Shown here piece after piece: positions 12,040-24,167 of a stretch of DNA of 64,000 nt. Made by a program: the position numbers and the translations under genes. The notes beneath the pieces are model-generated. The model worked only from the letters and a program-made list of their open reading frames with translations, was not told the DNA's origin and did no database searches. Positions within the stretch are counted from its first letter, which is position 1. Each line of letters begins with the position of its first letter. The DNA comes from Panulirus ornatus (Eukaryota > Arthropoda > Malacostraca > Decapoda > Palinuridae). Location: assembly GCF_036320965.1 (NCBI RefSeq), contig NC_092265.1, forward strand, positions 6,887,001-6,951,000, written 5' to 3'.

Positions 12040-13677
12040 GAAGAAGGGGGAAGTGTGAAGGGGGGGAAATAAGATAACCATCCATCCAAAACCGCAACGC
12101 TTTGGTCAGTGTCGGATCGTCCGGTAATGCTGCTAATCACAGAGCTCTTATCGCGCCCAGTGAGGCACACATTGACTGACTGGCATGATAATGCTCCTCC
12201 CTGACAGCTTAATAGGCTGCCGGAAGATGATGCTGAAGGGCTATTATGCCAACACCTAGCAAGCCCGACCTTGATTTGGGCATCTAAGCTGTGATCGGCG
12301 CGCCCTCTCTTTGCGGTGAGGGAAAGAAAAAAAAAAGAGAGAGGAAAAAAATGGAGTGAAATAATGAAATAATGATAATAAATGATTACATGATGATTAT
12401 ATAATTCAATGGAAAATCATCGAATAATGACAGGAAATTGATAATATGAACAATAATGACAGAAATAATAACTGTAATAATGATAATTCAATACAATATA
12501 ACAACATGGAAGTTAGATACAAGGATGAATAAAAGAAATATGATAAATGGGATTCCAACCTCTGAATTCTTCTATACATAATCATCACTGTGCCAGTGAG
12601 CTAAAGAGGGATTTGGAAAACAGCAAGACGATCAGTGGCAAACGCCAAAATATCTATTACAAATATCTATCACATGAGTCAATGAGGGGTTAAAAAGATA
12701 TCTTTAGATACGTGGAAAAATGTATCTTTTACGGCTCTGAACTCTGCCAAGCTCATCTTGCAGTGTACATAAGGCAAGACGGAGTCTTTCTCTGGGCAGG
12801 CGCATGTCACACAGCTGGAGAACATGATTTTGATGATTCAGCTTTCCATCTGACATGATGATCTAAGGTTCATATGACAGGTAGCCCCAAGACTCCCTCA
12901 CGTATGACAGGTAACCTCCCAGACTCCCTCACACATGACAGAACCTGGCCATTCTACAACCCTGACTCCTTCAGCCCACACTTTACAATCCTTACTTTAT
13001 AAAGTTCCCACCTTCTGACCTGACTTTCATAACAGGTTTCACTCTGATTTAAAGATAACGTAAGCAACTCCTCGCTCACTCGACACTTACTCTCTCACCG
13101 TCTGCCCTGTGTCCTTCACTCAACACTCACTGCGTGTATCCTTCACTCACGACCCGTCTCCATAACTCAACACTGTCTGCCCTGTATACTTCATTCAACG
13201 CTCACTCTCTCCATCTCCCACTCAGCTCCTCACTATTCGTGTACTTAAACAGTAATGTTAGCTTTCCTTTCTCTTCCAATCCTCTCTCACTCACCCATCC
13301 ACGCTCTCACTTGGCCCTCTCGCTCCCTGCCTCGCCTCTCCAAGTCTCCCATCACCAAAGACTTTTAAAACCCTAACCTCAACCCTTATTACCAAAGCCC
13401 ACCCCATCAATGTGTTTCAAAACCCATTCCCTCCTCCTCCTCCTCTTCTTCCCCCAACCCCTTCCCCACCGCTCGCCCTTCCCAATACACTTCCCTTTCT
13501 CCTCCCACCTGCCCAACACCTGACCCTCTTCCTACACCCATCCCACCTTGTATCGTCATCACTAATGTCCCACGTCCCGTCCCATCTCAGTCCCAAGAGA
13601 TTCACCCACGCTCAATGCTCTGCGTCACATGTCTTGCCCAATATCCCTCCCTCTCCACTGTATCCAGCCCTGGCCAC
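12038..13677. other. AT-rich then pyrimidine-rich DNA, no gene
   Basis: 12,340-12,700 is AT-rich with many ataat and tgataat phrases. 12,870-12,940 contains two near-copies of a tatgacaggtagcccc-like phrase about 32 bp apart. From 13,030 to 13,680 the plus strand is strongly C/T-rich with loosely repeated ctcactcaaca phrases. No conserved protein is recognised. Confidence 0.45.
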
Positions 13678-13680
13678 CAC

Positions 13681-13729
<49 letters not shown>
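13678..13729. repeat. (CA)n microsatellite
   Basis: (CA)n with one CG interruption near its start. Confidence 0.96.
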
Positions 13730-13730
<1 letters not shown>

Positions 13731-13884
13731 CTTGGCCAAGGACGCCCCATCCTGAACCCATAACTAGCCATTATCAATGCCTCCAAATACCTCGTCTGAT
13801 TAATCTAAGCTGACAACCGTGAACGCCTCAAAAACGCCGTCGTACACACACACGGAAGGGAGGTATCAGCAGAAATCTCCCTAC

Positions 13885-14110
13885 CTACGAGTACCAACGA
13901 GTGACTACGAGTGCCAACGAGCACCTACGAGTACCAACGAGTGACTACGAGTACCAACGAGCACCTACGAGTACCAGCGAGTAACTACGAGTATCAACGA
14001 GTAACTACGAATACCTACAAGTACCAACGAGTACCTACGAGTACCTACGAGTACCAACGAGTAACTATAAGTACCTACGAGTACCAACGAGCACCTACGA
14101 GCACCAACGA
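13885..14110. repeat. degenerate 20-bp minisatellite (10-bp subrepeat)
   Basis: The unit approximates ctacgagtaccaacgagtga; each half is a variant of tacgagtacc. About 11 copies. One frame reads as YEYQRVTTST-like repeats, but this is tandem-repeat DNA without other gene signals. Confidence 0.88.
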
Positions 14111-14285
14111 CGAGATTATTGCTACGAGGTGAGGTTCTTCCAGCGCGTAAGGCTCACCGTGTGGGCCTTATCTGGTGGGTCGTTTACCCTGGGGTTCAAA
14201 TGGAACTTTTTTTTTTTCATTTTTTTCAACCATTTGTGTAGTCTTCTTTTGTATGGTTTTGTATGCCATGCTGATCGGTGGGGTT

Positions 14286-14287
<2 letters not shown>

Positions 14288-14365
<78 letters not shown>
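14288..14365. repeat. (GA)n microsatellite
   Basis: Perfect (GA)n of 78 bp. Confidence 0.98.
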
Positions 14366-14368
<3 letters not shown>

Positions 14369-15519
14369 TTAATGATCTTGTCAAGTGTTCCGGAGACCAG
14401 CATTTATCTTTCTTTTTTTGTCAGATGGACGAGAGATGTAAATCTTCCCCTCCTGTATTAATCTCTTAAGACGTTACGATGTCTCCCCACTTTTTTTTTT
14501 TTTTCTCCCCGTCCCTCCCATTTTCGCTCCTGCCACAAAATGCAAGACTTCTTTTTTTCTTTTGGCGTTAATGTTTTCATTCCACATGTAATGGAGAGAA
14601 ATATCCTCATATATTCTTTTTTTATCAATACACACGAACGACTCTCCACGGGAAGCAATGTCTACAATCGTGTCATGTCATCGTGACATTGTGTTATGTA
14701 CGTGGATGGCAATTCATGTAACCCGGAAAGAGACAGCTCTAATTTGTCTTTCTCTGTATCTAATAAATGCTGTCATTATCAATATCTTTACATGTATCTG
14801 CTAGAATAGTGGATAAGATAGAAAACGTAGTTCTTTGGGCTTTCATTTTCTTTTAACCAACCTGCAGTTATGTGTGTACATAACAGGTCAATGGTTAGTT
14901 TATTGTAAGGAATCTGTTAAATCACCACGAATGCAGGTGATTGAGACTTTGGAGACACGAGTCGTCTGTAGAAATGCCATGAACAAATTTCCTACAAAAA
15001 CTGCCAAAAAAAAACCAACCTTAAATTCAATACAGTTACAGCAAGTTACAAAAATATAGTCAACACACTCCCATTACAATTCCTTTTCCTATATATACAT
15101 GAGAGTGGAAACTTCTTACAAACTTTCTTATGCCTCTAACGTCAAGAAATCACCCGTTGAGAATATACATACAAAGATGGGAGACTATATGCACAAATGC
15201 TACATCTATAAATCTAGGTCTCACATGCGTGTGTTCCAGCACTCAAGTGTACGCCTAGATCCTCTATAACTGACCTCACTATTGCCACACCAAGCATCAA
15301 TGTACTCCTAGCGGCGTCTGGAGGAACCTTTGCTACCAGAATCACACACACACATGAGTCTGGCAGACAGACGTATAGGTCGAACCATCACTAAAAAAAT
15401 AATAGTTCAACACGTACGAAAGGGAAGAGAGACAAGAAAAGAGAAAGATACACCAGGAGTGAAAGGAAAAGTTAACGGAACGGGTGGAAAAAATGAAGAT
15501 CACTAATAATCTGGAAAAG
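14366..15519. other. no recognisable feature
   Basis: AT-leaning sequence with several poly-T runs (14,410-14,420, 14,492-14,504). No gene, RNA or array could be recognised. Confidence 0.4.

Positions 15520-15547
<28 letters not shown>
15520..15547. repeat. (GT)n microsatellite
   Basis: Perfect (GT)14. Confidence 0.92.
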
Positions 15548-15550
<3 letters not shown>

Positions 15551-15760
15551 AGTACCGGGGGTCTTTGGACCGCACCGAGGTGGGGGGGTCTTTGGAGCGG
15601 CGCGGAGGGAAAGGGGATGTACCACCGGACCACCAGTTCAGCTGGTGTTGGATCCAGCCTAGGGTGTGGCTACGAAAATGAACCACCCAATGGGAATAAA
15701 ATGGAAGCCGCCCTTTCACTTCTCCCACCGTATTGCTTCCAGACGCCTCCTACGCAACCC

Positions 15761-15915
15761 TATTTCACATTCCCACCTATTTCCCACTTATGCCTATTTC
15801 TCACTCACACCTATTCCCCCACTCACACCTGTTTCCCACTCCCACCTATTTCCCACTCCCACTAACTTCCCACTCCCACCTATTTTCCACTCCCACTTGT
15901 TTCCCACTCCCACCT
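15761..15915. repeat. degenerate 17-bp pyrimidine-rich minisatellite
   Basis: Roughly nine copies of a unit near cctatttcccactccca. The last five or so are well conserved; the first ones are drifted and length-variable. Confidence 0.85.
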
Positions 15916-16487
15916 TATTCTTACACGTCGGGCGTGTGCTTGGTAAATCCTCATGCGCACGTCGTGTACTGTCTCCATAAACACGCTCTCTGAACTTTTA
16001 CAATAATTACAATAACCCTCTGTAAATTGCTCTCCTAAATCAATTATGCAAGCTAATTATATACCGCGAGCCCTTGAGAAACTAACACGGCAGATGAGTT
16101 CTGGCGGTGTTTATCATCGAAGTCGATGTAACCATATGATTAAGAAGACTTAACATCGCCTCTCGCATTCTATACCGCGAGAAGTCCAAGTGGGAGGCAG
16201 GGGAGGAGGGATGAAGCATTGCCGTAAACAGTGACCCCCCTCCCTCCACCCACCCCTCCTCCTCCTCCTCAACCCCGAGGCTTATAAAACACTGCCAACC
16301 CTATTTCGCAACCGGGGGTCGAACCCCGGGACCGAACCTTAGGAGGGTCTCTCTCTCTCTCTCCGAGCTGTGATGCACAACAGCGGCGTTGCCCCAACAC
16401 GCCAATTTGTGAGTTTATCTTTTACTTTTTTCTTACTATAACTATGGAGAGAAAGCTTTATGATAATGAGCCATCCTTTTTCCATAC

Positions 16488-16491
<4 letters not shown>
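15916..16491. other. no gene; CCT patch and isolated palindrome
   Basis: Contains a (CCT)n patch at 16,255-16,270, a TATA-box-like cttataaaac at about 16,272, and the palindrome-like gggggtcgaaccccg at 16,314-16,328. No gene is visible downstream and no tRNA fold could be built around the palindrome. Confidence 0.4.

Positions 16492-16553
<62 letters not shown>
16492..16553. repeat. (CT)n microsatellite
   Basis: Perfect (CT)31. Confidence 0.97.
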
Positions 16554-16555
<2 letters not shown>

Positions 16556-17990
16556 CTTTGGTTTACGACGGGTAACCCCTTGAATAGATGGGAGTAGGAT
16601 AAAACAAGCTGTGTTGGTTTAGTTGTAAGTCAGCTGTCCAGTCTGGGGCCTCCAACCCTGACCTAACGTTAGAGACTGGCGAAAATAGCAATACGAACCA
16701 CGACCCAACCTATATCATAACCATCCCACAAAGGTTACACCAACATAGACAAATAGAAAAAAAAAAAAAGGACACTGAGACGCCTTATATACCCAATGGA
16801 TTTACAGACTGCTTGTACAAAACGCACTATGGAAAGCAGATCAGTAGATCCTGCTATCCGATTGGCTTGTACATGTCACGCGTACGACTGAACCATACAC
16901 ATCACGTCCTCACGACACTCTTTTTCGTACTCATACAAGACCAGTTTTACTGGCTGAAACCCTCAACGCCCGTAGAATACACGGAACATTACAACACTCA
17001 ACACTTTTTCTTTTGTAATTCAAAAAGGGAATCTCATTGTGTTACAGCCTCGAAAAACGCTTCTCCCATTTGTTTACTCATAAAATCTTGTGAGATTAAT
17101 TAATTCTTGTTAATAATCACTCTTGTTAATAACTTACAAAGGAATGATCACAATGGAATGTCCTCTGGAAGGGTTACGCACGATTATCATGGGGGGGGTG
17201 TGTGTGTGTGGGGGGAGTGGGTGGGTGATCGTTACAAAGGATTATTACGAGTGGCGTATCTTACGGCACGGCCCTAACGAGGGGTCGTAATATGCCAGAC
17301 GCAGCAGTTCGTGGCGGGTTGTTATTAGCCAGGCGTAGCAGCAAGTCAGGATCGTAAAATCATCTTAGACGCGGCAGTTTGTGACGCATCCCGCTGGTTC
17401 AGCCCTGACGCAAGGCCTTTTCCTTCGTCGTAAGTCATCGTCGCTTCGCTGCATCTCCGGCCTTCACGGTAACGTCTTCCGTCGCAAGTCACTCGAGCAG
17501 AACATCTCGTCCCCCCGCCCCCCCTCCATCCTTTTTTTCTCCTACTTTCTCATCCTAACTCCTTCCATCATCGTAACTTCTTCTTTCAACGTAACTCTCC
17601 CATCCTTCGTCGCCATGCCTTCCGTCGTCTCAACTCCTTCCTTCACCGCAGCTCACTCTGTCATCTAACGTCTTCTTCGTACCAATTCTGAGGACAGATG
17701 ACGTTATGGTCCTGGCCAAAAAGGCTGGCTGAACTGCAGCTGCTGCTCCTCCTCTTCCTTGGGGGAGGGAGGGAGGGGTAGAGGTATGAGGGAGGCAGGG
17801 AGGGTAAGTGGTGAGGGATGTAGGGAGGGAAGGCGTTGGAGGAGGGAGGGAGGGTACAGGTATGTGGGAGAAAGAGAAGGTAGAGGTATGAGGTATGAGG
17901 GAGGGAGGAAGGGAGAGTAGAAGTATAAGGGAGGGAGGAAGGGAGGGAGGGGTAGAGGTATGAGGGAGGGAATGAGTCAGTGAGCGCGGC
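16554..17990. other. no gene; old degenerate repeats
   Basis: 17,260-17,400 holds about four drifted copies of a ~35-bp unit containing gacgcagcagttcgtg (17,298, 17,331, 17,368). 17,560-17,665 has loose ccttc-atcgtaactc repeats. 17,760-17,970 is a gggagggagg purine tract. No coding support. Confidence 0.45.
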
Positions 17991-18024
17991 TGTGTGTGCG
18001 TGCGTGTGTGTGTGTGAGCGCGGC

Positions 18025-18088
<64 letters not shown>

Positions 18089-18190
18089 CAAGGGAAGGCT
18101 CATAACACCCTCAGTAATTAATTGCAATGAATTGCTCAGTAATTAACTTCGTTACAGTCACCAGCCTATTGTTCTTTTTGTTAAAGTTTG

Positions 18191-18254
<64 letters not shown>

Positions 18255-18265
18255 ACACACACACA
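17991..18265. repeat. convergent (GT)n / (CA)n pair
   Basis: (GT)n with a few GC/AG interruptions at 17,991-18,086, then a 107-bp spacer, then (CA)n at 18,194-18,265 with one AG break. The tracts are inverted complements, so the segment can in principle fold into a long hairpin. The spacer also contains the short direct repeat ctcagtaattaa (18,109 and 18,135). Confidence 0.93.
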
Positions 18266-19376
18266 ACCCTCCCGCCTCCTGAGACAGGCACACCCAGCTA
18301 ACCCAACTAGTCACAACAGCCTCCAGGCCAGCTCCTGGTCCTAACCTCGGCATCACAAACACACACACACACGCACACACACAAAATCACGTTACTGCCT
18401 CATTAGCGGCAGCGGCGGCGGCTTGGAGGACACGAACCCTGGTCCCCGACAACCGGTTCAGCCTGATGCACGATCTTCCCTTTTTCTTCTGGCTTGGTTC
18501 GCCACATTTTCATCCAGTTTGCTTCATTCTTTTTTCCTCCTCCTCCTCCTTGTCTTCTTCCTTTCGTCCTCTTTCTCCAACTGTATTCTTCCCATCTTCT
18601 GCCATCATCTGGTTCTCTCTCTCCCTCCTTCTCTCATCCTATCCTTCCTTCCTTCCTTCCTTCGAGGCGACACGCTCCCTCGTCCCTCCTTCGACGTTTA
18701 ATGGTGCCCTTCCCAGGCATCAGTTCTCTCTCTCTCTCTCTCTCTCTGCGCTTCTTCCAGCAGCCGCCGACTCTCTCTCTCCTCTCCTGAGCAGCTGGAA
18801 GCCACTGATCACGGGTGAGATCAGCTGCATGACTGACGAATCATCGACATAAAGGGAATTAACTGACCTGATTAAGGGATCCGACGCTTAATGTAAGATG
18901 CTTCTGTTATAAGAGGCGTAATCTGTTGACCCAAATTTTGAGGTTCAGAGCCTAAATGAACTCGTAAAATGTCATCAGAGAAGGGATTATTAGAGGGCCC
19001 GAACGAGCGAATCGAAACCCCTTTTAACAGACGTAGCGAAGGGCGTCATGTCACGGCGTCTATTGTGTTGCTTCACCTCCTTCAGAAAGTGTTAGGAAGT
19101 AAAATATACAGGACAGAGACGGCGAAGGAGGGACGGAGGGTGGTGTTGGGGGGGATGATTCCTCCCAAGGTGTGTCCTTCTAAGTCAGACCTTGGGTGAC
19201 TTTTCTAATCTCGCATAAGAATAAAAAAGAGACGAGAAGAAACGCCAACTTACAACGGTTACTGACAGGTGATGAGATACACCCGCGGGTGGTGGATTTC
19301 CGTCGCTGGCACCTAACATGGACGTGGACAGACACAATCTTTGGTTGGCTTAAGAACAACCATACATATATATATT
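18266..19376. other. no gene
   Basis: Mixed DNA with a CT-rich patch (18,727-18,748) and a ccttccttcc tract at about 18,642-18,662. No conserved coding region. Confidence 0.4.
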
Positions 19377-19472
19377 ATTCCTATGAGTCCACGGGAAATG
19401 ATGATGTGATTATTATATGAAAGTGCACTTGGGAACTTATCATGTTTCAATTTCCCGTGGACTCACAGGAAT
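19377..19472. mobile_element. foldback (palindromic) element, copy 1
   Basis: Left arm 19,377-19,399 (attcctatgagtccacggga...) is the reverse complement of the right arm 19,450-19,472 at 22 of 23 positions, with a 50-bp loop between. The right part (about 19,397-19,472) matches, in reverse, the element seen complete at 29,424-29,519 and again at 57,968-58,053, sharing the aagtgcactt, gggaactt and gatgtgat blocks. Copy 1 therefore looks like a 5' end joined head-to-head to an inverted, truncated copy. It lies 35 bp from an 83-bp (AT)n tract. There is no coding capacity, so this is a non-autonomous, MITE-like or SSR-associated element; class unknown. Confidence 0.75.
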
Positions 19473-19504
19473 AAACTTGATCACGCGCTTAATAGCGATC
19501 CTTC

Positions 19505-19507
<3 letters not shown>

Positions 19508-19590
<83 letters not shown>
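19508..19590. repeat. (AT)n microsatellite
   Basis: Perfect (AT)n of about 83 bp, just downstream of foldback copy 1. Confidence 0.98.
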
Positions 19591-19593
<3 letters not shown>

Positions 19594-21701
19594 CAACCCT
19601 TGCAACTTAGGTTTCATTCAGTTTGGGTCGAGTGGTTTCTGAGCAGGTGGAGGAAGGTAAAGACTCGCTTTTCTTGAGGAACAAAGAAGTGGAAGAAGGA
19701 ATCAGTGGTCCAAACATGACCACATCTACCCTGCGTTACACCTGGAGAACTCCTTCTTATATTTCCTTTCGATCACGTAGGGAAAAGGTTTTTAAAAGAT
19801 CTCGGTAACGTCACCTACCATGGCGTGGCCAACTCCATAATCAACACTTTTAGACAGCGAGAGACCCATGGCAGCTGACGGTATACCTGCAAGGGAAAGG
19901 TCGCTATCGTTGTCATCCAAATTGCTTTTGGTATATACGTGCCATTCGGGAGGATACTGAAGGGTCGTGGTCAGTGACTTCATCTCCCGGTACCCTATCC
20001 CACCCTGAGACGCGGGAGGTGTTATCCAAGGAAACTGAAGTTCCTTAAGGCAGAGGACGTCATATGTAAGTCATCTCTCACACACGAAGACCACACGAAA
20101 CCTACCACCACAAAGTCTTATCAACACTCACAAATATCCTTGACCATGATCCTGAAAACCAGCTCCGCTGTTATCAGTGTGACCATATATATCGCGTCGC
20201 TCTCCAGCCAGACTGAATAAGCTCATTACCACAGTCAGGTCCGATAAGGTTGGTGTTCTTGTCATCACAGAGGGTCTGACACGCTAGCTGTATCTGCACC
20301 ATGTAATATGTATATTGTGAATTATTCCATCATCTACGCACCCAATGGGCGTGATAGTGGGCGTGGATTCTTACTTAGTAACTCACCCCAGCTACACTTC
20401 CTTCAACTTTGACTCAGTGTTGCATCTATCATTCGCGTGGCTCGCCATATCTCTTATCAACTCTTATCATCAACACCTCATATCCTTTTAGAAAGCCAAG
20501 TTAGCGTCGTGAGTGGGCCTTTTTTTCCTTTATCATTATGCTTATAACGAAACTGACACTACGAACGAACAGGAAGGTTTATGACAAGTTGTAAACACAC
20601 TTACACACACAGAGTCAGAACACACTTGACCTTATGTCAATCGATGTGCCTCAGCAACACCGTCCTCTCTAACCGCTGCCTCTCATCGGCCGTAACACTT
20701 CAACAAGTGGGTTTTATAACCCTGACCAAGGCTAACACCTGAGGCCAAATAGCCAGTAACAGTGGAGGCCACTTACCGATTCATCTCTGTGGGGTAGTGG
20801 CTTGTTTTTGATACTCCTAGACCGAAGGGCTAAGCGTGCATTGGCGTTGTAAATAAATGGGATAATTACATCAGCACAGACACCAAAAGCTTACCATCGC
20901 TTCTTCCATCGACATAATCCGGAAAACTACACCTAAATGATGAGTACAAGACAGTCATAATGTACTTCGTGAAAGAATTCCACGAAGAATTCTAAATTAC
21001 TCCATCGACCTACAGCATCTGGAGAAGACCGACATTAGTTCATGGTATGGACAACTGACAGAGAGAGAGATGATTTTATGCGGAAAATGACTTTCTATCC
21101 TGTAGCGTCACCTCACCAGTGAAAGAACGACCACTTCGCCACCATCAGTCATCCAAGACAGCCCCCACACTGACAACACCAGCCTGCCTGCCTCCCGGAA
21201 CGCTTATCATCCAGCACTAACACCCTCTTGAGTCAGTATATGAAGTCACCGGACACTAATACAACCTGTTATTCGGTACCCCATCAGCGACGAGCCCATC
21301 TGAGTTTATAAGACACCTACATCAAAAGCCTCGCTCCAACCAGTGCGAACATTCTGACCAGCCAATAATAACGTGTAAAGACTGCCCCTTTGACACGCTA
21401 TACTCCTGTTTCAACTCCACTGTCTTCATTTACTTTGATTATATATTATCTGCCTCTGGCTTTACTCTAGTAAATCAACCGTTAGATCTTATTATCATTA
21501 TCATTCTTAAGACTCCCATCGGCGTCTATTGCGGATAATCACGCAGTCAAAGACGGGATAGACCATAGGAAAAAAAAATATTAAAAGTTAGACCAATCTA
21601 TCCAAAGCGCTCTTTTCCACCGTCCGTCCCCGGTGGACGGTTTAAGAACCCGTGGGTTTCCCAACGTTCCCTTATTCTTAAAAAAACTTCCCCAAGTATA
21701 C
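19591..21701. other. no recognisable feature in 2.1 kb
   Basis: Unique-looking DNA with notably few open frames. No array, RNA gene or element could be recognised apart from a short poly-A run at about 21,570-21,580. Confidence 0.45.
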
Positions 21702-22001
21702 CTATCCTTGGAGAGGCTCATCTACTCATTCCTATCCTTGGAGAGGCTCATCTACTCATTCCTATCCTTGGAGAGGCTCATCTACTCATTCCTATCCTTG
21801 GAGAGGCTCATCTACTCATTCCTATCCTTGGAGAGGCTCATCTACTCATTCCTATCCTTGGAGAGGCTCATCTACTCATTCCTATCCTTGGAGAGGCTCA
21901 TCTACTCATTCCTATCCTTGGAGAGGCTCCTCCGCGCATTCTTATCATTGGAGAGGCTCCTCCGCGCATTTCTATCCTTGGAGAGGCACCTCTATCCTCT
22001 T
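21702..22001. repeat. 30-bp minisatellite, 10 copies, coding-compatible
   Basis: Seven identical copies (21,702-21,911) of a unit starting ctatccttggagaggctcat, then three diverged copies (starts 21,912, 21,942, 21,972) in which catctactcatt becomes cctccgcgcatt or similar. On the plus strand it reads as LSLERLIYSF seven times, LSLERLLRAF twice and LSLERHLYPL, inside a 157-codon open frame (21,633-22,106). That frame begins at GTG and has no ATG ahead of the repeat, so if translated it would have to be an internal exon. Identity of the first seven units points to recent expansion. Confidence 0.95.
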
Positions 22002-22381
22002 CTTATCTCCACACAGTTCCTCAGGACTACGCCCGGTAGTACACGAGCAGAGAGTACTAATCACTGGACTGAATCCCCTCCTCCCACCAATCCCTCAGAG
22101 AGGTAACTGGGGGAGGTAATAAGTGGTGCCGTTGACCTCGCTCGCCAGACAGGGGTCAGTCCAGGTTACATCTTGGCTCTCGTGAATGCTGTTCAGTGAA
22201 TCAGCAACAAAGACAAAATAAAAAAAAAAAAATCATGTCATGGCTTTTATTGATTATGTGTCGTAAAGTATCCAAACCCAATTTTAGAACGATTAAGAAA
22301 ATACATTAATTTTCAAGACTGAAGCACTGGGTTAAGTATATAAGTCTTGGGATATGTCAATATAACAGACACCCACCGACA

Positions 22382-22382
<1 letters not shown>

Positions 22383-22428
<46 letters not shown>
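22383..22428. repeat. (AT)n microsatellite
   Basis: Perfect (AT)n of about 46 bp. Confidence 0.96.
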
Positions 22429-22430
<2 letters not shown>

Positions 22431-22547
22431 CTTTTTTCATTGCTTCAATCCAAAGACAATGTTCCCCCTGTTTTATTTCAACTGCAGTTCATATAATATC
22501 TTGTAAACTGAAGACAAATATATACATATATAAGTATGTACATGTGT

Positions 22548-22619
22548 ATGTGGGTGGGTTGGGCCATTCCTCGTCTGTTTCCTTGCGCTACCTCGCTAAC
22601 GCGGGAGACGGCGGCTAAG

Positions 22620-22622
<3 letters not shown>
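22548..22622 (+). mobile_element. short dispersed repeat fragment between AT tracts
   Basis: A GC-richer block with the core ttgcgctacctcgctaacgc, followed by gggagacggcgg, directly abuts a 66-bp (AT)n tract. I recognise this core from memory as a common dispersed element of decapod genomes; its class is unknown to me. Only one copy is in the window, so the assignment relies on recall. Confidence 0.5.

Positions 22623-22623
<1 letters not shown>

Positions 22624-22689
<66 letters not shown>
22624..22689. repeat. (AT)n microsatellite
   Basis: Perfect (AT)n immediately after the dispersed repeat. Confidence 0.97.
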
Positions 22690-22691
<2 letters not shown>

Positions 22692-24102
22692 TTTTGGTTT
22701 TCCTCATCTTGGTTTCAAGCTGACTACCCCTGAGACCTGTGCTCTTTTTTTTTTTTGCAAGCCAGAATGTTTCCAGCTGCGCTGATCGTACAGCGGGGTC
22801 GTTCTTGGCTGGGATGGAGTCTTAAGTCTCTTCTTTTACTAAATCATTATCCCTATAATCATAGTGTGATGGCTCTTTCTCTAAAACCTGTTAGGTCAAA
22901 GACAGAATGTATCAGGCCATGAAACTCTTCGAAGCCCAAAGTTCAATTCCATTCTGCCTATATTTTTGCTCACGATTAATGAAAAGTTGTTCCTCGTAGA
23001 GTCAAGCATGCTTTTGCCTTAACAAAAGGAGTGGGCTGATCTTCAGCTGAGATATCTCTCTGCTTCTTTGCCGGAAGCATTTTCAATGCCAGTACCATCT
23101 GCAGTTCAACTTTTTTCCACCTCTTTCTCGACATGATCAATCTATGGCCAACTCTTCAAGTAACGAAGGTCGCTCTATTTGGAGCCTTAGTTTCTTCTAT
23201 CTTTTTTTTTTTTTGATATTTCCATATCGAATCTTTCTCCTATATTTCTCAAGTGATTATAGGCGCTTTCGTATACTTCCCGGGTACAAGAAGGTAGGGA
23301 TCATGGTCCGGATGGCTTACCTCTTCGTGTCCTAGGGGAGCGTGCCTCCGGGCGAGCACCAATCCGCGTTTGTCTTCCTCGTCTGAACGAAAAGATACAA
23401 ACATTTTTCTTTTTTTGGAAGCACGCCTCGGTGCACCTCATCCCTATGGAGACTGGCGTCAGCCTTCTACCTACTGCCTTGTCGCTGTCACCTTTGATGT
23501 CTCCAGTCTTTGAAACTTTCCTTTACTCTCATTTTTTTTTGAATAATTAAAATCTCATCCAAGTATCAGACTGCAGTACTGTGTCCACTAGTCCACTAGT
23601 GACCTCAATCGTGTGTCTCACCTTTGGTCATCCGCTCTTGAGGATTTTGGCGAAACTATTGTCATGGCCCACGACATCTGCACAACACTTGAACAGCGTG
23701 TGGCATAAGTCTTTACCACTTTCTTCCTTTGGTTTTTGTGCTCTTCTCTGTTGCACAGCTTCTTTTCCAGTCATTCCACTACGGTAGTCATTGATGGAGT
23801 GACCTTTTCCCTTTTATCTTGTCGGCTGTGGTGTCCCTCCGGACTGTGTGTGTGTGTGTGTGCTGTCGCCTATCAGTTTACTAATCTTCATTAATCATAT
23901 TTCTTCATCCTTAAACCCGATTTACTCTTACGTCAATCATTCCACCTACATACCTCAACTCGCTTTCCCTTCTCTCCTGACTCCATTGCCAATATTTTTT
24001 TTTTCCCCACAACATATTTCTTTCTTAATATGGACTTGTATAACGACTCGGAATGGGAGAGCAGTAGCCTGGTTAAACATGACAGAGCAAAACGTAATTA
24101 CA

Positions 24103-24105
<3 letters not shown>
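22690..24105. other. unassigned, possibly decayed element
   Basis: Contains several short protein-like runs on both strands interrupted by stops and poly-T tracts (22,745-22,757, 23,202-23,214, 23,532-23,540), the look of an old inactivated transposon. No motif could be named, so no call is made. A small GT run lies at 23,845-23,861. Confidence 0.3.

Positions 24106-24165
<60 letters not shown>
24106..24165. repeat. (CT)n microsatellite
   Basis: Perfect (CT)30. Confidence 0.97.

Positions 24166-24167
<2 letters not shown>

Noticed and set aside
16270..16285. TATA-box-like cttataaaac as a promoter
   Set aside because: No initiator, exon or transcript evidence downstream; such matches are expected by chance.
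16305..16335. Possible tRNA T-arm (gggggtcgaaccccg)
   Set aside because: No matching acceptor, D-arm or anticodon arm could be built on either strand; it is an isolated palindrome.
22690..24105. Decayed reverse transcriptase or transposase
   Set aside because: Protein-like fragments on both strands but no motif I could name; left unassigned.
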